From NCBI GenBank assembly GCA_964023205.1, contig OZ026844.1, positions 5,516,840-5,580,839 of the forward strand: DNA of 64,000 bases. Reading direction: 5' to 3'. Position 1 is the stretch's first letter, and each line of letters opens with the position of its first letter. The position numbers and the translations under genes are program-made. Shown here piece by piece: positions 58,931 through 64,000 of this stretch. Below the pieces are notes generated by a model. That model was not told the origin of the DNA. It did not search any database and saw nothing but the letters and a program-made list of their open reading frames with translations. The DNA is from Lutraria lutraria. Lineage: Eukaryota; Mollusca; Bivalvia; Venerida; Mactridae.

Positions 58931-59240
58931 GTCATTTTCCAAGTCGTGATTTTGTCACAAAACCACCTGCTTTCAAGTTTATGGTCTTCTAGAAGAAATA
59001 TTGTTTTCTAACATTAAACGAACGTGAGCCATTAGGGAGAAAGGTTAGAAAACAGATGTGTGAATGGAATGGAAGTGGAACACCTCTAAAGGGCAAATGG
59101 AGGGACAAAATCCTCCACGCATCAATTTCCCTCCAGTCCATTGAAATGATTATTTAGTCTTAGAAAAATATATTTCTTCTAGAAGACCATAAACTTGAAA
59201 GCAGGTGGTTTTGTGACAAAATTACGACTTGGAAAATGAC
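58931..59240. mobile_element. Foldback element, 80-bp arms
   Basis: Left arm 58931-59011 begins GTCATTTTCCAAGTCGTGAT and passes through ACCACCTGCTTTCAAGTTTA and TTCTAGAAGAAATAT. The right arm, 59160-59240, is its reverse complement with only a few differences. The 150-bp centre (GGAGGGACAAAATCCTCC and flanks) has a small palindrome of its own. No coding region. Confidence 0.88.
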
Positions 59241-59460
59241 AACTTAATCAATAAAACATTGGGACAGAAAAAAAACAAAACAATATTAGCAGTTTTGTTG
59301 GTTAATGTAATCATTTTTTTCAGGATACGGTGTAACCATAATAAAAGCTTGATTTGACATTGTTTCTTTGAATTGTGCTATATTTGACATTGTTTCTTTC
59401 TGTTGTGCTACATTTTGTATCCTGTGATTATTTTTATGTCCTTGCTTTTCAAAATGGCGG

Positions 59461-59645
59461 AAGGTCATGAAGTTTTACCCCTGTCCGACTGTCTGTTTAA
59501 ATTTTGGTTTCCGAGAGATAACTTAAGAAATATTGCATGGATTGGTTTCATATTTTACATGAAGGTGTATGATAATAAAATACAGGTCCAGTTTAATTTT
59601 TGTTAAAATCCAAACATTTTAACAGGAGTTATGGCCCCTTTCTGA
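59461..59645 (+). repeat. Dispersed repeat, uninterrupted copy
   Basis: Second copy of the 52657-52842 repeat, continuing past GAGTTATGGCCCCTTT into CTGACTTAACTC, so it shows the sequence before the pearl-like insertion. Confidence 0.65.
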
Positions 59646-60598
59646 CTTAACTCTCAGCTGTGCATTCATTAACTGAATGTACTCATGAAAACTGATCTTA
59701 CATAGACTTACACTGTAACATCGAAAGGGAACTCGTACAACAATTGCATGGCAAATGTAGAAAAACATTGTTCACATCAAAATAGATGTGCAGCAAGCAA
59801 GTGATGTCTCTGGAAAGCTGAACAGTTACTATCATTCAGTTTCCAAAAAATGACTAAAAAAGCTAATAAAGAATTATGTGTCATATAAGTTTGTATGATC
59901 AGTTTATTGTTTATCTGTTGTTTCTGGTTTTAAATGTTCACAAGATCTGGAATTTCATAGAACTGAATGTTGCTTAATTGTATTGAAACTTAAAAATTGA
60001 AAAAAAAAACTCAAAAAATGTTCTCCAAAAAGTAGGTTTGTTAACTTTAAACAACAACTTGAAACCCTTCAAAACATGAATATTGAAGAGTAATCATTTA
60101 CGTCTGACTGAAATAAACACAGAGGTGGGTTTTACTTACAATTGAAATATTTTGCTAAGATTGCCTACATACTATGGTTTCATGCTGATATTACGAAATT
60201 ACTTTTAAATATTTAATGAAAAACTTACGAGAATCAATAGAACTTGTGGGCCGTCATATTGTAGAAAGCTGGATTCTGAGTGGTTCATATTTGTTTAGCA
60301 ATCTCTGACGGCATTGAGATGTCATTCTGTGTTGTATAATGGATTTTAACACATCAAGTATTCAGTAAAAGTATGCTGACTTAGGCTGCTTTTTCTTGTG
60401 TAGTTACAACAGAATGGTAAAATGTTACCATGGTGTGCCTATAGCCTACGCTGTGTTCAAACTGTGATTTTGATATTTTTTAATTATTTGACACCAAATA
60501 CCTGGTACCTACTGTGTGTAATTTTTTTTATAGCTGAGATGTTTTAAATCACTTCGTGAAGTTGTCATTTTACTGAGCAGGAAGCAATGATTTACCTG
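59646..60598. other. No gene seen
   Basis: AT-rich, no bounded element recognised. Confidence 0.4.
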
Positions 60599-60757
60599 TA
60601 CAGTAAAAGCCCTGAAAACTGGAATTCCCTGAAAATCGGACAATTTTCAAGTCCTTTTTTCAGAATTTTTCAAAAGTTCTATGAAAACCGAAATTCTCAG
60701 AAAACCAGACCTTTGGCCCTGTCTGGAAGAGGTCCGGATTTCTGGGGTTATACTGTT
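60599..60757. mobile_element. Pogo-type MITE, 'CCTGAAAAC' subfamily
   Basis: Starts TACAGTAAAAGCCCTGAAAA and ends CCGGATTTCTGGGGTTATAC TGTT-like, with AAACCGAAATTCTCAG and AAACCAGACCTTTGGCCC inside. The right end is imperfect. Confidence 0.7.
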
Positions 60758-60919
60758 GTTAGTTCATGCTGCTTTTGTTACTGATCTTGACATAATATAA
60801 AAGCTGGCTGCTGAAGAAAAATACCATCAAAGCCACAAGAAGAAAGTTATATTTCATTATGTCTGTGATAAATCCTTTTTATGCCATTTGATAACATTTT
60901 TCATTATTTATATTTTCAG

Positions 60920-60992
60920 GGACTGTCAAAAAATGAATGAAGATTGTCTTGGTGGAAAATATGAAGTGCACACTGTTTGGATGCTTATGTAA
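60920..60992 (+). CDS. Possible terminal exon (very tentative)
   Basis: After a good acceptor TTATATTTTCAG an open stretch reads DCQKMNEDCLGGKYEVHTVW and MLM to TAA at 60990-60992, in the phase that exon 8 of FBXL5 would require (GA + G). It could be an alternative FBXL5 end, a UTR exon joined from the GTATGT after the FBXL5 stop, the end of an unseen gene, or chance. Confidence 0.12.
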
Positions 60993-61284
60993 AAAAAACT
61001 GGGAATATAACTAAATTTAACATTGACTTTCTCTATTTTATGCTTTCAAATCAATACCATTTTGGTGTTTTTTTAGAATCTCCACCAATTGTATTTTTTT
61101 CATGTTTTCTTTTTATTGCTACTTTCTTTTGCATTGATGAATAATTTAGTCAACCAGCTTTCTTTATTGTACAACACTGTGTTGTAATTTGGACTTGTTT
61201 CTACTGTTAATGTCAATGGTTTATTCTTTTATCAGCTTTGATGTTTTGAACATCTTTTAGTTTATTTCTATCATTTTTTCTTTA

Positions 61285-61455
61285 TACAGTAAAACTCCTG
61301 AAAACCAGCCACCCTGAAAACCTGAATTCACTGAAAATTTGACGATTTTTTAAGTCCAATTTTTGGTTGAATTTCAAAAGTTCTGAAAAAACTAGAATTC
61401 TTATTGGACTATGGCTCCAGTCCAGAAGGGTCCAGTTTTCAGGGGTTTAACTGCA
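61285..61455. mobile_element. Pogo-type MITE, 'CCTGAAAAC' subfamily
   Basis: Starts TACAGTAAAACTCCTGAAAA, ends TTTTCAGGGGTTTAACTG, with TGGCTCCAGTCCAGAAGGGT inside. It is homologous to 60599-60757. Confidence 0.75.
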
Positions 61456-61635
61456 ATTGTTTTACGGAATAAATTATATTCTACTTTGTAATACGTCATG
61501 AAGTTGTTCATAAACATATTGTTACTTAGAAGTTAATTATTCTATAAATTTATATCACTTAAATATCTATTAAAACTCACCTGCTCACTTGTAGCATCAA
61601 TATGAATTACCCAAATAAATGCTCTATAATCAATG

Positions 61636-61816
61636 TACAGTCAAACCTGTTAGCGGCCACCTCCGAATAAAGGCCAGTCATCCTATGAATAAAGGTCATT
61701 CATATCAAAACCTATGATTATATAGAACAAAATTGCCTCCAAATAAAGACCACCTGTCAATAAAGGTCACATTGCAACTTTCCTGAGGGTGGCCTTTGTT
61801 CACAGGGTTGACTGTA
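61636..61816. mobile_element. Pogo-type MITE, 'AATAAAGGCC' subfamily
   Basis: Ends TACAGTCAAACCTGTTAGCG and GTTCACAGGGTTGACTGTA, TA at both borders, 181 bp. The interior has GCCACCTCCGAATAAAGGCC. Confidence 0.85.
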
Positions 61817-62064
61817 CTTCTATTTTGTCATAATCATAAGGTGTGTGTTATAGTTTTACCAGATTTTGTGTTTTATACCAAAGATGTTATTTATGGTCAA
61901 ATAAAATTCTACAGTCTGACAGATATGGAAATGTCAGTGAATACTGTCTAGCCACATACTCATAAATTTGAATTATCTTCATCAATTTTAGCACTCCTAT
62001 GAATTATTAAGGATGCTGCAGTGTTGATGTCCATCACTATACATCCATAGAATGAATGTCTCTG

Positions 62065-62240
62065 GTTGTAAGATATCTGTGGATAAAGGCCACTCTGTGA
62101 ATAAAGGCCATTCTGTGGATAAAGGCCACTCTGTGAATAAAGGCCACTCAGTGAATAAATGTCATTCTTAATAAAACTGTCATTAACTATTTAGAACAAA
62201 CTGACCTCCGAATAAAGGCCACCTGTCAATAAAGGTACTT
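62065..62240. repeat. Expanded 'AATAAAGGCC' MITE interior
   Basis: Several tandem copies of a 20-21-bp unit CACTCTGTGAATAAAGGC between 62080 and 62165, followed by CCTCCGAATAAAGGCCACCT. No intact ends are seen, so this is a MITE relic with local expansion. Confidence 0.6.
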
Positions 62241-62305
62241 ACAAACTGACATAAGGATTATGGTAATGGCTATATTATATATATAAGGGTCCATGGCAGA
62301 GGATT

Positions 62306-62445
62306 CCATATCAGAGAGGTTAACATACAGAAGAGTCCATATCAGAGGGGTTAACATACAGAAGAGTCCATATCAGAGGGGTTAACATACAGAAGAGTCC
62401 ATATCAGAGGGGTTAACATAATAGAGGGATCCAGATAAGAGGGGT
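62306..62445 (+). repeat. 31-bp tandem repeat, about four to five copies
   Basis: Unit CCATATCAGAGGGGTTAACA plus TACAGAAGAGT. The first copy has AGAGAGG and the last diverges (AATAGAGGGATCC). Confidence 0.92.
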
Positions 62446-63054
62446 TCCACCACTTTTTGAATATATAATTAGGTAATGATATAATTATATTTCGTAATCT
62501 GGTTTACTGATGTGTCCTACTATGTGCTACTGATTAGATGTTTAACATTTTGTTAGTTGTCCATCAACACTTACTACCATTAATTACTGAAAGAGTGAAA
62601 TGTCAAAGTAACTTGTATAATCATCAGTAGGAAATATAAAATGTAAATAACAATCCTGAAATCCAGTCATATCTGTTGCACAAAACATTCTAAATGAATT
62701 GTTTATATATTCATAGATTAATATTCTAAACACTGCTCTTAAAAAACAACCTTCTGACTCTAGTTGTATTGAAGAAATGAGTCTGTTTGTTGTTTACTCA
62801 CAAGATCAATAATAACACTGATTTACATAAATTATGCTAATTGATGCATAGTTAATTAGGTGTTGAGCTTCATGTTTTTACTAGCCTGTTCTGCTTTCAA
62901 TTATGAGAAGTCAATTGATTAGGTACTGGGGAAGGGGAATATCTGATAGTCTGTTTAGAAACTTGGTCTATACTTGCAACTGTGTGTTCTTGGGGCACAA
63001 GGCATTGTCGTTGCACATCTATTAGGTGAATTGGTTGCCTTATATAAAGTCCCA
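62446..63054. other. No gene seen
   Basis: AT-rich, no bounded element recognised. Confidence 0.4.
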
Positions 63055-63195
63055 TCCTTTGGCAAGATTTAATGTGGTCTTTATTGACAGGTGCCGCTCT
63101 ATTTTGTTCTAAATAATCAATGATTTGAATTGAATTATGAATGGTCTATATTCACATTGTGGCATTTATTCGGAGGTGATTGCTTACACAGGTTT
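63055..63195. mobile_element. Pogo-type MITE, 'AATAAAGGCC' subfamily, left end lost
   Basis: GTGGTCTTTATTGACAGGTG, TTTTGTTCTAAATAATCAAT, GCATTTATTCGGAGGTG and the end ACACAGGTTTGACTT match the family in reverse orientation. Confidence 0.65.
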
Positions 63196-63802
63196 GACTT
63201 AAACTGAAAAATTGTTTAAAACAGCATTCAATTCAAATTGATAAATAAATTGTCGTGTTAAAATCAAGACATCAATTACTACATGCATTTAAAACATCCA
63301 TTGTAGCAATTGTAAGTTATATTACAGCTTTAAATACATAGTATATCATTCAATCATGTTTTACCTGTGACTGGTTACAGAATTTTAAATTTCATTCATG
63401 GGACGTTATCAGTATTTAGTATATAATACAAAATTGTGATTATATGGAATAAACACCAGCTTTAATGTTGCTTAGAACTGAGTTAGCTTAGTAAAATTAA
63501 GAAAATTGATCAATTTCCGTTCATTACTTTTCTTTCTCATAATTAATTCTGATAAAAAGTTTCACAACTTGGCCCAGATACGTGACTTGGAAGCTAATTT
63601 CTCAGAAAGTCAATTACCAAAAGTTTTTAGGTAATTATCATATTAAGCGTGTTTTGTACACCTCTGAATTCAGTTAAGTTTCTATGTTCATGTGCAGAGT
63701 AATTCTTCTGTAAGACACAACGATGACTTGATTATTTTGGCACAAATTTTGTCTATTATTTATTCGACATTTGACAAATGTCTGTTTAAGGAGAATTTTA
63801 CA

Positions 63803-63990
63803 GTTACAGTTTGACCTGTGTACAAAGGCCACCCTTGAGAAAGACATAAAAGTGGCCTTTGTACACAAGACTGGCAGACTTTATTTGGAGGTCAGTCAGT
63901 CCTAAATAATCATTAAATGTGGGATTTTAAAAGAATGACCTGCATTCACTGGGTGGCATTTGTTCGGAGGTGGCCACTTACACATGTTTG
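63803..63990. mobile_element. Pogo-type MITE, 'AATAAAGGCC' subfamily, diverged
   Basis: TTACAGTTTGACCTGTGTAC, AAAGGCCACCCTTGAG, CAGTCCTAAATAATCATTAA, GCATTTGTTCGGAGGTGGCC and CACATGTTTGATAGTA. Both ends are mutated relative to TACAGTCAAACC. Confidence 0.6.
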
Positions 63991-64000
63991 ATAGTATCTC

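Overview
This is AT-rich eukaryotic nuclear DNA with long introns, canonical GT-AG splice sites and dense short mobile-element remnants. The repeat types (tRNA-derived SINEs with a shared core, pearl/Helentron-like elements ending in a GGCC hairpin, TACAGT-ended pogo-type MITEs) and the gene sequences point to a mollusc, most likely a bivalve; the species cannot be named from the sequence alone.

Only two genes are well supported. A small single-exon gene on the minus strand (1045-1605) encodes a 186-residue orthologue of SPMIP1/ATP6V1FNB, a sperm-flagellar microtubule inner protein. About 210 bp away, head to head, starts FBXL5 on the plus strand. FBXL5 is the iron- and oxygen-sensing F-box subunit of an SCF ubiquitin ligase. 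I can trace nine coding exons (1815-1901, 2666-3001, 4042-4174, 4852-5073, 6787-6917, 7496-7609, 8567-8649, 9163-10281, 41432-41660). They join in frame with matching phases into 817 residues: hemerythrin-like domain with all expected iron ligands, F-box, leucine-rich repeats, a cysteine-rich then acidic insert, and the C-terminal cysteine cluster. The 210-bp space is a TATA-less probable bidirectional promoter with CRE, E2F-like and ETS-like motifs.

Intron 8 is about 31 kb (10282-41431) and separates the C-terminal Fe-S exon from the rest. It holds MITEs, a pearl-like element (13470-14630), a 27-bp minisatellite (14991-15725) and, as its main content, a roughly 16-kb tandem array (19876-35835). 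The array units are about 1.18 kb, and each carries an antisense exon-like fragment resembling hAT/ZNF862-type proteins plus a short mobile element. The unit lengths repeat as a five-unit, 5.59-kb higher-order block present twice in tandem. Both outer edges of the array keep an older unit form.

From 41661 to 64000 I find no confident gene. The region holds SINE fragments, foldback elements (42272-42349, 46391-46502, 58931-59240), a 185-bp-period satellite (about 45395-46160), a second pearl-like element nested in another repeat (52843-53918), a deleted Tc1/mariner-type element with an intron-like gap in its transposase remnant (54543-55661), and a cluster of TACAGT-ended MITEs from 60.6 kb to the end. 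A GTATGT donor just after the FBXL5 stop leaves open a spliced 3' UTR.
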